From positions 31,885,206-31,949,205 of the forward strand of contig NC_135360.1 of assembly GCF_051622035.1 (NCBI RefSeq): a stretch of 64,000 bases of DNA. The letters run 5' to 3'. The position numbers and the translations under genes were made by a program. How positions within the stretch are numbered: the stretch's first letter is position 1; each line of letters opens with the position of its first letter. Below, piece by piece: positions 41,080-54,408 of the stretch. The notes under the pieces are model-generated. The model saw nothing but the letters and a program-made list of their open reading frames with translations, was not told the DNA's origin and ran no database searches. The DNA comes from Arctopsyche grandis (taxonomy: Eukaryota; Arthropoda; Insecta; Trichoptera; Hydropsychidae).

Positions 41080-43970
41080 TCGTAAGATGGCAAAAGATCT
41101 TAAAAGTCTATCGACGGATACTATTTTTTATTAAAAAAATAATATATATAAATGAATAAGAAAGTATACAATCTGGCACGTATCGAGAAATTTCAATCTA
41201 AATAAAATTTTCAATATTATGATTGTTTAAATAAAATTAGTATTAAAATTGTTGAATGTTTAAATGATTATTTATACAGTAAGTTTTAATGAAAATTTGA
41301 ACGTTATTTTATTTGTTAAAACTTAACAAAATGTGGTCTGTTGCGTTTATTTTTGCCAAATATTATACATACATATATAAAGCTTGCATTACTGTCATTT
41401 TAATATAGACACATATCGAACACTAATAAAGAGCTTATGACAAATAAACACGTTGAAACGTTAAGCTTATAAATTTTTCTGTTTATTGTTTCCGTAATTG
41501 TAGTATACTATTATTCGTGGTAGAATTGCTGTTAGCCTTTAATTTCATCGGAGCCTAAGTGTTCTTATAATGTATTTGAATATTTATAAGGTCACATACA
41601 TAGAAGCTATACAATGTTTATCGTCAAATCTTGTCGTATGACCGTGAGAGCAAAAGCAGTGTATTAAATATTTAATATTATAGATTGATGTTTCTTATTA
41701 TGTATGTATTCAGGAAAATGTATGTTTAGTTATAATTATTGTTGTAGTATTATATGTATTTATATAGTTATTTCAAATGTTATTAATGCTTTTAAGTAAA
41801 CTTATTTATTATCAGTGTATAAGAAAATATTTTTTCCACTAACATAGGCTGTGGTATAAATTCAAAATGTGCATAGGATTAATTTGAGGTTATCGTATAC
41901 ATTTTATTTTTTCGTTTTGCACTTCATTTGTAGGTATTGTAGGTAATGTTGCAACACATATTTAATCTGCCTGTTCTTAACATTAATTTTCACAACTTTG
42001 ACGACTTCTCAATTGGAAAATTCTATGTCAAATCATGTAATGAATGTGAACCGCCGGTTTAAATGCAACGGGGATTCCTCGAATCGATTTCTCTCTCTCT
42101 CTCTTACGCTGATACCTCTTGTCTGTTTGATTTGTTTATTTAATTTACACTATGTATTATGATAGATCCAATGGAGTTACTATGGCCTTGGATGACCCAT
42201 CAAGTGTCTTAACAATGAACGTAGTTTCACACTTCTCTAGGAAAAAATTGCAATGGTCGGTTTTAGAGTCCAGTTTTGAAATTTCATTCTATGTACGTAC
42301 ATTAAAAGCACAGTACTGTAATATTAATTTAAATTTATTTATTTTTTATTACATTTATGACGTTGATTTTTTGATTGTGTGTTTATATTTAGTTAACGAA
42401 GTTGTTATCAAACGTTTCTGTTAACAATTAAGTGTATTTTTAAAGAAAATTTCAATGCTGGACATTTTACGATGCCTAATAAATATTATTGGTATGTTTT
42501 TGTGCGTTTTATTTCACACGTTCCGTTTGTCTTTAAGAGGGCTGTACACCCGAAACCTTAATTTTGTTGCCGTTCCTTTCTTCGATATACATATATATTG
42601 AGTGAATGTATATTTTGAGTGAATGCGACAATATATATCAATATATGTATATATTGAGTAAATGCGACAGTTGCGCTTCGACCAGATAATACGTACATAT
42701 TTTAAATCGACAAAATCGAGGTTTCGTACTCTCCAATTTTCTCCTCCGAAATTGGACCAATTTAAAAAAAAAAATCATCATCGGCATGAGAAAGATATTT
42801 TCTATGCAACTGTGCGCGTATTTTTTTAAAAATCGACCGTTAAATAAGCACGCTAAAAGCTCTTCGTGGGTGTAAAAAAGCGGCGATTTTATAGATGTTT
42901 GGTGGATTTATTTGACACAAGTGCCAAATATTCCGTATTCGCGATTTTCATGGCAAAAATTGTCTCTTTGGCGATCGCAATGTGACTAATAATCCAATTA
43001 CCAAATACATAGTAGTAATAAAAAATGTTTTTAAATTATTTTATTGTAATTTTTAATTTTGTATTCAAAATGTTGCCGTCTGATCTTTTTAATGGTGGGA
43101 TATATGGATATTTTTTTCAAAATAAAACATTATATATTTTTTGTTCAAGGCGTCCTTGAAGTTTCATCTGTTGATCGTAGGGTTAAAAACCCCAATTCTA
43201 ATTTATATTGCGATGAATCTGAGATGTTTTTAGAACTAAATTTAATATTAGGTATATTCAACGGCATTGTCCTTATAATACCGGTTTTTCAACCACACAT
43301 TTAACTTTTTTGCTCCAAATAACACTATTACAAATTCACTCTGAGATAACCTTCGCGTTTCTCTCTTTGATTGATGACCGAGAAAATGTAAATTGATCCA
43401 TATTTTAATATTCCGAATCCTACGATTCAATGTGATTTTTAAAATATAATACAGGTAGTATCGAGAATTGGACTTTGGGTCGGGTTAAACTAGTTCGATA
43501 TATCTAACATATCATGGAAAAAATAACTTGCCTTGGATTCTTGGCGAGTCAAGGTCGACCCATGTGAGAAAATTGTACGTGTTGAATTTGTGTTATACAT
43601 ATTAAATCGATCTTGATTGTTATTGACCATCTATGGCGTCCGAGCGAGTTTTGTCTGAGCAGAATCGAGTAAAAACGACGTACCCGCCCTGCGAATTCAG
43701 ATGTGGCCTTTGCAAAAACTATGTACTAGCGCTCTTTGGCCGAAACTGGGGATAAAAAAAGCAGACAAAAACCTTCTAGCGTTCATCGACTTTTCCAAAG
43801 AGCAGCGATGAGACGAAGCCCTCACAAGACGCAAACTTGTTCAGGCCGTGGATTACTGTTCAACTGTGACGAACAGTTGGTTGGTCACCCGGAAGGCCAG
43901 GGTCGGGTTGGTTTTTGCCATCGGGCAAAATGTCTGTAAGATGGTGAATGACGACTGAAAGACTATAGAT
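41080..43970. other. AT-rich intergenic stretch without a recognised gene
   Basis: No coding region is recognisable. Around 42900-43020 is a fragment of the repeat also seen at 24660-24715, 35240-35340 and 56030-56140 (cgcgattttcatggcaaaaa). Bases 43630-43940 are less AT-rich and could hold an exon or old repeat, but no family is recognised. Confidence 0.5.
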
Positions 43971-44579
43971 CAGTGGTTCTTAACCTTTTCAGTGAACTTT
44001 ATCTATATACATAGTAACAATAGATGAAGTTTTGTGATCATGCGAAAATTCGAACTCGAGATTTTGACTGATTCGAACTCAGAATCGATTACTGATCACG
44101 TTTTCATGATCTAGAAAAAATGTGTGTGTGTGTCTGTGTATTTTATGGATTTTTTGAACACCGTTTAGTCCTATCAAACCAAAACTTGGTATCGAGCACT
44201 GAAATTCTTATAGACATGACGAAAATTTTTTTCAAATTTTTAAGTTGATTCAAACCGCTAACTGAATCGGATTATTTTTTTTTACATGTAATAGAAATAA
44301 TAATATCTATAACCTTATATTTTTTAAATATTTTTATCTGAACCGGAAGTAGTAGTTTTACTCTAGAGAATCGAGGTTTTTTATGTTTTTCTCAGAAACC
44401 TTTTGGTTTATTGAACTGAAATTTTATATCTAAAAGTTTAAGCGTAATAGAAAGTTATGAATAAAATTTGGTAAGCATACCTCAACCGGAAGTGGCAGTT
44501 TACTTTTGTTCGATTTAACTTCCACTATTTTTTTGGACCCCTTAAACTTAAAAAAATTCAAGTATAATTTTTGTATTAA

Positions 44580-45115
44580 TGTGATGAAAATAAAAAAAAA
44601 TCACTAAATTTAATAAACCGTAAGTGGGATTTTCTCCTCTTAGAAAGGTCAAAAATGTTGTCACCTGGATCCTGTCCACAGCCCTAAACGTATTAAGCTG
44701 AAAAATTATATTTGTATTCTTTATGTACTAACTTAGATTTGGTAACGTTTTGGTCAGAATTCGTAAACCGGAAGTAGTATTTTTTTTTTAAACAATATTT
44801 TATTATTTTATTTTGACCTTTTAAATTATTTTAAGCGTCGTGCTATTTATTATGTATAATAAAGATAGTGATTTTAAGTAAAAATAAAAAATAAAATCAC
44901 CAAATTTAATGAACCGGAAGTGGGATTTTCTCCTCTTAGAAAGGTCAAAAATTTTGTCGCCTGGATCCTGTCCACACCCCTGAACGTATTAAGCTGAAAA
45001 TTTATTTGATAACGTTTTGGTCAGAATTCGTAAACCAGAAGTAGTATTTTTTTTTTAAAACAATATTTCATTATTTTATTTTGACCTTTTAAATTATTTT
45101 TATCCTCTTGATATT
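44580..45115. repeat. Direct repeat of ~300 bp with recurring CCGGAAGT motif
   Basis: Two tandem, diverged copies share gggattttctcctcttagaa, cctggatcctgtccaca and taacgttttggtcagaattc. The motif accggaagt(a/g)g recurs about every 100-150 bases from 44343 to 45185, and once outside the element near 52110. It lies inside the hAT element. Confidence 0.7.
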
Positions 45116-45354
45116 TAATGTATATAATAATTATACTGATTTTAAATAATAAAAAAAATTTGAACAAAATCCGACAACCGGAAGTAGAACTTTTGTCTTG
45201 TGCAAGTTTCCATATATTTGCGCTCAATTTGTATCGCTATCATAGTTATTAGTTCAATATCGAATTTTGTTTTGTAACCTTCTTATATTCCTCATATACA
45301 TAGATAAAGTCATGGGTTGGTCACACCCGAATTTTTTTTCTTATGATAGGACAC

Positions 45355-45627
45355 TTATAACAAGGGCTTTTGTATTGTTGCGCCACATAATTTTGTGATT
45401 GTACCACCGGCATCAAATCGAGCCTTCTTTGACTTCGAGATGTTCAGACCTGCACCTTCACCACCATGCACATTGTTGAAATGTTCTAACTTTGATGGTT
45501 TAAGATTGGATTTTGAAAACATCTTGGAACATAAGATGCATTGAGGTCGTTGTGTACCATATTTTTCCGCTGTACAAGTGAATCCGTAACCAACATAATC
45601 GTCTTTCCATTGGCTTTTTTTTGACAT
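45355..45627 (-). pseudogene. hAT transposase N-terminal BED zinc finger fragment
   Basis: A 90-residue frame with DDYVGYGFTC, then CILCSKMFSKSNLKPSKLEH and N-x-x-H: the Cys-x2-Cys ... His-x3-5-His layout of BED fingers in ZBED5/SCAND3-like hAT transposases. The dimerisation and RNase-H-like DDE domains are not found, so this is a remnant. Confidence 0.7.
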
Positions 45628-45805
45628 GGCAGGGTTTACTACGGTGAATAATAATTAGAAAGAACGTATAAATTAATAATAATATGTACTTCAAAGTTTT
45701 GCGAGAAAAATTCTTAAGTTTGTATGATCATTATATCCTATTCGGACTTTGATCATTGAACAATTGAGTATGTGTTTGTTTCTGTTTTAAAATGGTAGAT
45801 AACGT

Positions 45806-46860
45806 TTGCAATCGAACTTTCGTGTGTGTACACATGCTAGTCTCAAGAAGGTTTTTGCTATCTATCTATGCAAGGTTATGTGTTACCCCAGATCCAGATC
45901 CACCCCCGATCGTACCTTTCCATATCTTGTTGGTAGCTCTTTATTGAACTGGATCGATTCTACTGTTGATCTTGGGGTTGCATTCCAGAGTGAACTAAAT
46001 TTATCTGATCATATCGACTCTGTGTGTTGCTCTGCCTCACGAATGCTTGGGTTTGTCTTTCGTAATTCTCGACACTACCATAATCCCGCTGTTTTGAGAT
46101 TGCTGTACAATGCTCTAGTTAGGAGTATCCTGGAATACGCCTCTATGATCTGGAATCCTTACACTAAATCTCTATCTATGAAACTTGAACTTATCCAAAG
46201 ACGATTTCTCAGACTGCTTTATAAGGAGCAATATGGGATTTACCCATACTTATTTCCTTCACAATTCATCATGGGTATGGTCGGCTACACTTCTCATGAT
46301 CACAGGAGGAGTGTTGCCCTCATCAAGTTCTTGTTTTCCATATTTAGAGGCTATATCTCCTGTCCGTCTATCCTGGCTGAGTTGGGCCTTCATGCTCCGG
46401 AGAGTGTGATATACATAGACCCGCCATCGTCCTCTTTTTCACACTCCTCTGGCTATAACTATGGCTTTTAGTTATTCTCCCATTCCTCGTGGTCTCCGTT
46501 TCTTAAATTCACTGGATGGTGCCATTGACATTTGTCACATCTCTCTTCATTCTCTGCACCACTTCCTAAGTTACGGAAGTCGCGAGCATTTAGAAAGGTT
46601 GAGTTAGTTTATGTAATTATGAATTTATTAAGAATTCTTTTTTTTTCTATGTCATATTTTATTTAATTATCTTTTCTTTATTTAATTTGTATATTTGTAT
46701 ATCTAATTTGTTTATTTTAGTTGTATTTCATGTACCCTTTCTTAATCTTTTTAGCACACTTGTCGCTTTGGAGCAATCTGTTAGACGAGTGTGCTTGATT
46801 AATTGATGTTGTATAATAAAAAATAAATAAAATCTATCTATCAATCTATAGTTTTTTGAT
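45806..46860 (+). mobile_element. LINE family B, 5'-truncated, inserted in the hAT element
   Basis: The RT C-terminal frame (45806-46471, family sequence from about 45940: VDLGVAFQSELNLSDHID, RSILEYASMIWNPY, YKEQYGIYPYLFPSQFIMGM) is related to family A but clearly distinct. The 3' UTR ends with the hairpin GCACACTTGTC (46754-46764) and GACGAGTGTGC (46784-46794), then an A/T-rich tail with ctatctatctat. The ORF is broken after 46471. Confidence 0.75.
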
Positions 46861-47203
46861 ATCTACTACTGTCGCAAAAACAATTGTAAACAGTATACCA
46901 GTGGAGACGACGGTGTGCAAATTCTGAGAAAACTGTCGTTGTTATTTGCGAGAAATGAGGAGAGAGCTTGAGGCGATATCCTGTCATAAATTATATTATT
47001 TTACTTATAGCTACCCAAGCGTCACGAAAAAAATTAGCCGATGTCATCGAATATTAAAATAGTTGTCAAATATCACAAAACTGAATTTATATTGTTAGAA
47101 TTGCCTTCCGCACCCCCTGATATGCCTTCTCGCACTCCCGGTTAAGAACCACTGATATAGATTAATGGCTCCCAACTATCTCTGACTATAGATCAATAGC
47201 GCT

Positions 47204-47362
<159 letters not shown>

Positions 47363-49117
47363 TGTCTGGTGATAGCTCCAAATTAAAAAAAAAACTAATA
47401 CTTTTTTGGTAGGAGAGTATAGACGATTATTCCCACATTTAGTTTTGATTTAACTCTTGTTTATATCTCATTTCCAATGGAAGGGTATCGACTAAAAATA
47501 TCGACTATAATTCAATAGTTGTCGGTATTTAGAGGAACGAAATTAAAGTGCTCTACTATATTTGGGACCAGTAACTAGGGGCGCCGAAAGGAATCCCGGG
47601 CCCTGGGAAAAATTAATTTCGAGCCCCATGACAAACTAAAAAATTTACAAACATTTTTAATATGCGAAAGATCTATCAGAACTATCAGAAAAATACGTAT
47701 ACGTTGGTTTCTGTTTTTTTAAATAATTGAATAAGAAAGTATGATAAAACAGGTATGATTTCTGAAACTGGGCCCCTTCGGTAGTCAGGGTCCTGGAACT
47801 TTACCCCGGCTCCCCCCCCCCCTCTCGTCGGTATGTATCCAGTAGTATAAGACGACCCTTGTACGTGTCACGACAACCCCTATGCACCAGATGTTTCCCT
47901 CGTTCAGCAGAGTTCCTATCTCGATCCAGATAGCTCCAGAGACTCGCTTTACACTACTTCGCTCAATTTACATGTACAATTTACAATATTAAATAAACAA
48001 CCTCGCCAAAATTACACTGTGCTTCTCGTCCTCTCCAACCCACATCTACATACATATACTTGGTATATGTATGATATATACATATACTTGGTATATGTAT
48101 ATACATATACTTGGTATATACTTGGTATATGTATGTAGATGTGGGTATTGGCCAATTCGAAATATTTTGACGGGGGAGGGGGAGGGATATATCAGTTCGG
48201 CGCTCCGGCACTTCTTTCTTTAGCCCTACCCCACTGCATGTATCGATACAAGTGGTTATACATTTATCTGAAATCTGAATCAATTATGCAATGACAATGC
48301 AAGCTGATATTTGACACATGTTATTGAAACGGTCACATACTAGTTGAGATTAATATCACGATCATGATTAGAGGGAGAATGGTCATAAGGGCAAAGGCAA
48401 ATAACAATACACGTTCCAACAGTGCTGAATTCAAGAGAACAAAAAAAAGTTTTTCTACAAAGTTAACAATAGCCATAAAGCCCAAAAAGCAGATTGCCCT
48501 AATGAGCTTCCGCTGCCTTATCATGTCTCATCGTGTGTGGGAGCCTTAATGAAAATCCAATTCAGCGGTACAAATCTTATTAATAGTACGATTATGATTA
48601 ACCATCCGAGGAAAGGTTATATGTTTAAAGGCGCCCAGCTTAATGCGTTTTAAATTATGCGGTTTCCGATTAGTCACACGTCAAGTATGCGACTTGCAAA
48701 TTATCGCATAAAAAGTGCAATGTGGCTTTTAATCAAAAGTGGTCGTTTGTAAAAATAAATTTGGGCCAGCGGTTGCTGATCGGTACAATTTTTACAATAT
48801 TTGTGGTTAGCCCGTCATACGACGGTTGGTGCTCAAATATTTTGTCGTTTATTGAATGTTTCCCTTTATGTACACACATGTTTATCTATATCTACTTAAT
48901 AAACCGTATTCGTAATTTAATGTAACACTTCGTAAAAGTATTTGGAATTTAACGAAAAACTGCTTGGATTGGGTCGTGACAGCTATCGTAAGTACATACA
49001 AACTCCGATAGATCATTCAACTTACGAAGGCCTACCCCCACTCTTTGGAAATGGTGCGCAAAGTGATAATCAGCACACGATCCTAGCATGCGCATCTTTT
49101 TCGTGGAGTAGGGGTAA
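47363..49117. other. Intergenic stretch with repeat remnants
   Basis: No gene is seen. Around 47579-47830 is a hAT-like remnant (aggggcgccgaaagg at one side, C-rich run at 47808-47822). Bases 48043-48140 hold a palindromic minisatellite of catatacttggtatatgtat. The remainder is plain AT-rich DNA. Confidence 0.45.
48043..48140. repeat. Palindromic minisatellite
   Basis: Several tandem copies of a self-complementary unit, catatacttggtatatgtat. Confidence 0.8.
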
Positions 49118-49292
49118 GGGCCGGGCCGCACCGTGCAACTTTGTCGGCCGACTAGTTGCGCGACACGAAAAAATGTATGGAAATGTGTGCGACAAACAAG
49201 TTGACGGGTGTAGCATGTGCCATCTACCTGCACGCATTAGTCTGGTCGCCCTTAACCAAGTCGCTCACAAGTCGCACGGTGCGGCCCGGCCC
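49118..49292 (+). mobile_element. 175-bp MITE with TAA duplication
   Basis: Ends GGGCCGGGCCGCACCGTGC and its inverted counterpart; TAA at 49115-49117 and 49293-49295. It is very GC-rich at the termini. Probably a Harbinger-type MITE. Confidence 0.75.
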
Positions 49293-49299
49293 TAAGCCT

Positions 49300-50384
49300 T
49301 CACGTCTCATATCTCACACAGTTGAGCACATCCACATATTTTCAGTTTTTAATCAATTTTCCGTGCCAAAGATAGCGTAGTACCGAAATTTGATCATTTT
49401 AATGGAGCAACTAGCAGAATGACATGACCGGTGAGTCGACTACTGTCACATTATACATGTACATATAATGAAAACGAGGAACTGACACGCGAGGTCGTCA
49501 ACGACCAAATAATACGGGAAAAAACGCGATTATTTATTATTAATTGTGGATGACAAATTTATTAGGTCATATTTTGTCGCCCACCGTCTTTTGTCTAACA
49601 CTCGTACGGCGAGTGATTTATTTCCAATGACAAAATTAAGTGAAAAAAATCACGTACCGGTATCATGTACACACAGTTCACATTTCATGACAGAGCGAAT
49701 GTTTATTTATTGGATCTGGATTGGGAAATTTTGTTTCGCTTATCTTCGACGATCGAATCCTGTTTCGAGCGAGCGAGTTCTCATGAGTTAAATTTAGATG
49801 AACCGAGACACAGGTGAATTTTCCAAATACATACATACATATATACCTATAAATTATATATATATATATACTTATGGACGAGAAATTTTCACGGGTTTTT
49901 TTATACACTTGTTTATATATGTATATATTTATTTAAGGCTTATACCATCGTGGTATCAATGAAATTCCTAATACGCCATGCCATGATCTAAAATATAGCA
50001 GAGAATATACAAAAAGTATATGAATAATACAGAAATAAAATACATGTTTATACATATCTACATATATATAAAATTGAATGTCTGTCTGTCTCGTATAGGC
50101 TCCTAAACCACTGAACCGATTACGATGGAGCTTTTAGGATTTGTTGTATGCATATCCGGGAAGCTTACTGTGAAAAAAAAACACCTCTTAATAATAATAT
50201 TCGTAATTACGATTTTACCGACGCGAAAGTATGAAGCGCCATTGTGTAGTCAAGGAAATGTGTTTGTTGGTAACCGCGTTACCAGTTGGTTTATGACGAC
50301 ACGGCGTGTCGTTGAGCTTCAACCATCACTAGAAATGGGAACGGGAACGGGAACGGGAAATGTTTATATGTAGTTAAAATTGGG
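49300..50384. other. Intergenic stretch, possible old repeat
   Basis: No gene is seen. Bases 50080-50280 carry a sequence beginning gtctgtctgtctcgtatagg, cctaaaccactgaaccgatt, a wording I associate with widespread insect repeats. A (GGAACG)n tract follows at 50338-50358. Confidence 0.4.
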
Positions 50385-50745
50385 AATGTCTTGCATCAAT
50401 ATAATTGTATATACAAGAACCAGCCGTGAATACAAAACATCCCCATGAGGCCCAAAGAGAAGAGAGTAGATCAAAATTCACTCTGATATCACAACCAGTT
50501 ATGAAAATAATGATGAGCGCAGGCTATCAGACAAATAGGTTAAAATAATCTCTGATAACATACGCTCACTGGGGTAGAAAATATCAAATTCCGGCGCGGT
50601 AGCAACGATTTCATTAAGAAGTCTGATAGCTCTTGAAATAGGAGCCATCCGATAAAGTACTGTGCGGGCGGGAGGTACAACTATCAAATGATGATATCTA
50701 CAACGCACATAATTACTAAGGACATACAGTCCCAACTGCATATGT
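50385..50745 (-). mobile_element. LINE family A, copy 2 (C-terminal scrap)
   Basis: Minus-strand frame 50499-50753 encodes the family A C-terminus ([20 protein letters not shown] ... LSDSLRSSLFS) plus some 3' UTR. It is truncated on both sides and lacks the terminal hairpin. Confidence 0.75.
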
Positions 50746-50885
50746 ACATACATATGTATTGATTTAGACCCACGGATTACAAATATGGTCTTTAAATATA
50801 TGTATATTCTTGATATTTGCTAGATGTTTTAATAGATCGTTTCCTCTCCTTCCCCTATCTATTAATGTTTTGCTATCACTGACTC

Positions 50886-51310
50886 AAAACCAGTGGCGTG
50901 GACTAGTGGTTAGCATATTATGCTTTCGAGCAGAGTAGTCACGGGTTTGAGTCCCACTAGAGTCCCACAGCTGGCCAGACCTTGGTTTGTCACTCCAGGT
51001 CGATCGTTTCTTATCAGAGTTTTTCTGATTTTCATTGAAACGATTCCTGTAAAATTGGCATCTCCTTTCCTATTTCTCTTGCTAATCTCAAGTTATTCAA
51101 CGTTTTGAGGTTCGCCAATTTGATTGTTAAATGCTGCAAAAAATTTTCCATAGATGTCACTGGGGATGTTTGTATGAATTCGCATTGTATAAAAATGCTT
51201 ATGTATATTGATTGATTGTATTGTATCTGTTTAAGTGCACTCGTCACTTTAGAGCGATCAGTAAAAGGCGAGTGTTCATATTCTATGAAAAAATAAATAA
51301 ATAAATAATA
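50886..51310 (+). repeat. tRNA-derived SINE, tail type 2
   Basis: Head tggactagtggttagcatat with B box gggtttgagtccc, common body, type 2 hairpin gtgcactcg (51236-51244) with cgagtgttc, then (AAAT)n. Confidence 0.7.
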
Positions 51311-52561
51311 AAAAAAAAACCATTCAAATCTTATAATCGGAATGAGTGCTTAATAGAAATCGGCTAATGTGATTAATTATAGTATACTTTTTTTTAATGG
51401 CGTTTGAGTATATAAAATCTATTCCATTTTTTTTAATTTGCAAAATATTTTCCGATTGTATGAAATAAGAACATAGACGATGTTTAGGCGATGATTTTTA
51501 CTTTGCTAAAATCATAAAATAAACAAAACAATTTCATATACGTATGTGTAATTGAAGCATAATTTTGCCAGTTTCATGAATAAAGAAGTAGGCTTGCACT
51601 TTTCACGAACTAAGAATTTTTTGCCCATTTCACATAATGACCAAATTTACAAATTGGATGTAAAAACAATTTCCAACAATGTGGATATGTTCGTGCAATA
51701 TAAAAACACTACATACATAAGTTTTTTCAATCAAATATTACATAATGAAAATTTGAACAACAAATTTGACCTATTCGTGCACAATGGATCCTAGTACAAT
51801 TTCTAGAACTGGTTTAAACCATTTTTTTTACTTGATTTTTGAATCGTTCCTTATATTTTCAATTTTGACATACGCCAATATGAAACTACTATGAAATGAC
51901 AAGTGGTCTTTTTTTTGTGCACTTTGATACTGATGGAGGCGCATAAAAGCACTTGCTATGCAAATAAACGAGACCGGCCATTAATATAATACATGGTTTT
52001 ATAATATCTTCATTTACTGATATGTACCTGTAATTATAGAGCTTTTAATTTATGATGTATGCATTACTTATTTTGTAATAGCTTATATTTTATTCATGAT
52101 TTTCCAACCGGAAGTAGTGTGGTAACTCTGGAGTTCCAAGTTCCAAGTTAAGACCTACTAACTGTGGAAGTGACAGTATATTTTTATTGGAAAATTGATT
52201 CCACAACAGCAAATCGCGTCAACGTTCATATGGATCGATATATAATAATAATTATAGATATATAAGCGGCTCGCATAAGTGAAATGTTGAAGTTTAAATA
52301 TGTAGGCACATATGTAGTTGTTTCTGTAAAGTAATTTTATTTTATGGCATGCGAATTTTATGTATATTAAATTAAAATGCGTCCAATGTGGTCTTCCTTG
52401 CTATGTATTTCGACCTCGTTTATTTTTCTTTGACTTTTATGTCCGTTTCAACATTAAAAATAATGATGATATTTTTCGTAATCCGCGTATAAAGAAATGT
52501 CATTATCGTGTAATTTTTTTTTATTTTTATTTTTACATATACATATATCATATATATATAC
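51311..52561. other. AT-rich intergenic stretch
   Basis: Short chance reading frames only. A single accggaagtagtg motif occurs near 52108, matching the repeat in the hAT element. Confidence 0.45.
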
Positions 52562-52950
52562 ATATATACCAAGAAGGCTTGACAGGAATACCCCAATGCG
52601 CTTTCCTGGACAATTAATTATAAACAATGCAGGATTTTATTATTACATAAATCACTGTATTTCCAGAAGCTGAAGAACACGAAATAACAATTAATTAAAT
52701 AATTAATTACAGAATTAATCCATTGAGACATCTATGCATTTATATTTTGTACATATTTTTTACAAATTATACACACAATAAATGCAGAAGATTTGTGACA
52801 ACATCAAAGATAATTGTTTGCCAATTTAGAGGAACCGTTTCAACAATGATCAGATAAAATTGGCAAACTCTGATAAGAAACGATCGATTTGGAGTCACAA
52901 ATACCCCCAAATCTAACCAGCAGTATGGCGGATCGAACCCACTGATCACT
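52562..52950 (-). repeat. tRNA-derived SINE, tail type 1
   Basis: Minus-strand body (aaatcgatcgtttcttatca) and type 1 tail (caggaaagcgcattggggta). The head B box reads gggttcgatccg. Confidence 0.6.
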
Positions 52951-52979
52951 TGGTGCTAAAACTGGGAAAAAAGTTAAAA

Positions 52980-53600
52980 TTGGACAATTTTTCACATTTT
53001 TTGTGAAAAATTTTCACACTGAAATTATAATTACACAGACTTTTCAGTGGAGTCATATCTTATTACATTTTCACTGGGTATAGTTATATTTTTCCTACGG
53101 AAATTGCATATTCACTGGCGCTAATTAGTGAAATTATAATTTTTGACAGTTGGATGACAGTCAAATGCTATTATTTTAAGATAATTGTGAGTGCGTCGCC
53201 GACACGAATCGCACCACCCCACGTCACAACCCCATTCCTCTCCATCCCTACTCCGATGCCTCACAAGCCCTCTCCACAACCCCGCTCCTGTCCATTCCCA
53301 CTCTTCTCATGGTCCACTATATGTTTCGATTTCGGAAGCAAGCACATCATAATATCTTAGCAGCCAACACTCATTTAAGGTTAGATTAGGTTAGGTTAAG
53401 TTAGGGTTGGTAGTACGACGTGCACTATTGCATAGTGCATTAGAGTTCGAATGTTAAAAATCACTGACACTTAGAAGTGAATTAGTAATTATATTGTTAC
53501 ATCCGTACTCACTGCTTGAGCCAGTGAAATTATAGACATTATAATTTCACTGTCAATAACAATTTCACATTACTCATAAAAATTAAAATTAAATCAGAAT
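52980..53600. repeat. Region with repeated tgaaattataat words and a TTAGG-like tract
   Basis: Several inverted and direct tgaaattataat blocks suggest an old MITE, without clear ends. A degenerate (TTAGG)n tract lies at 53378-53410. Confidence 0.35.
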
Positions 53601-53984
53601 TCATGTCTAAAACTATGTCCTCTTGAAATGTGTGGATTAAGGTTCTCGAAATGTTTTTTCACTTTTCGCCACCCTCTCGCTATGTCAGATTTTAATTATT
53701 TAAACTTCTATAACTTTTTCTTTTTTCACTCTATATTTTTTACCATAGAGACATTTTGTCGTGCAACTTTTACACTGTGGCTTTTAAACTTTTCGTTTTC
53801 ATCAATATTTTGTGAGAAATGTTTATTTATACTTTGGGAAAGGCGGCATTGCCGATGGACCCAATTTTGTATTTTTCATGATGTCGTTATCGGTTTGCCC
53901 CATAATGATATCTGTGATATAAAACTTGTACTTACATATGTATGTATATAAATTTTATAGATGATAATTTTTGAAATCAGGTAA

Positions 53985-54215
53985 ATAGTATGGTTTTTTC
54001 CAATTGATGTGGAACCATTTCTAAAAATTGGCAAACTCTGATAGGAAACGATCAAGTTGGAGTCACAAATAGCCAAGTCTGACCAGCAGCTTTACAGATA
54101 ATACTCGGAATAAATTATTTTCGATTGAGGTCAACCCACGGGATAGAACCCGGCAACCTTTCGGTGGTTAGCATTAACGCAAACAACCAATCAACGCTGC
54201 TGGCTGAAATTTATA
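53985..54215 (-). repeat. tRNA-derived SINE fragment
   Basis: Minus-strand head (ccagcagcgttgattggttg ... gggttctatcccg) and common body are present; the tail is absent. Confidence 0.55.
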
Positions 54216-54408
54216 AAATATATTTTAACGCTTTTCTTTGTGGCGTAATATTGAATGCATTATGCACAGTTGCATTTGAATACATAGTTAGCTAGTTATT
54301 ACTTTAATAAAATAAATATCTTTATTTTAATAATTTTTTTGTATAATCTCGATGATGATGTTTTCATCAAAGCACAACCTAAGACAGTAAAATATTTATA
54401 AATAGCTA

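Larger units (their letters stand above)
43971..47154 (-). mobile_element. 3.2-kb hAT element with BED-finger remnant
   Basis: Ends CAGTGGTTCTTAACC and its exact counterpart ggttaagaaccactg. Flanking 8-mers ctatagat (43963-43970) and atatagat (47155-47162) match at 7 of 8. Inside, a minus-strand BED zinc finger (45355-45627) of the type found in ZBED5/FAM200-like hAT transposases supports the class. The catalytic part is missing, and a LINE B fragment has inserted at about 45.85-46.86 kb. Confidence 0.8.

Noticed and set aside
43736-43939. 67-residue plus-strand frame rich in Arg/Gly
   Set aside because: No recognisable domain, and no splice or codon evidence.
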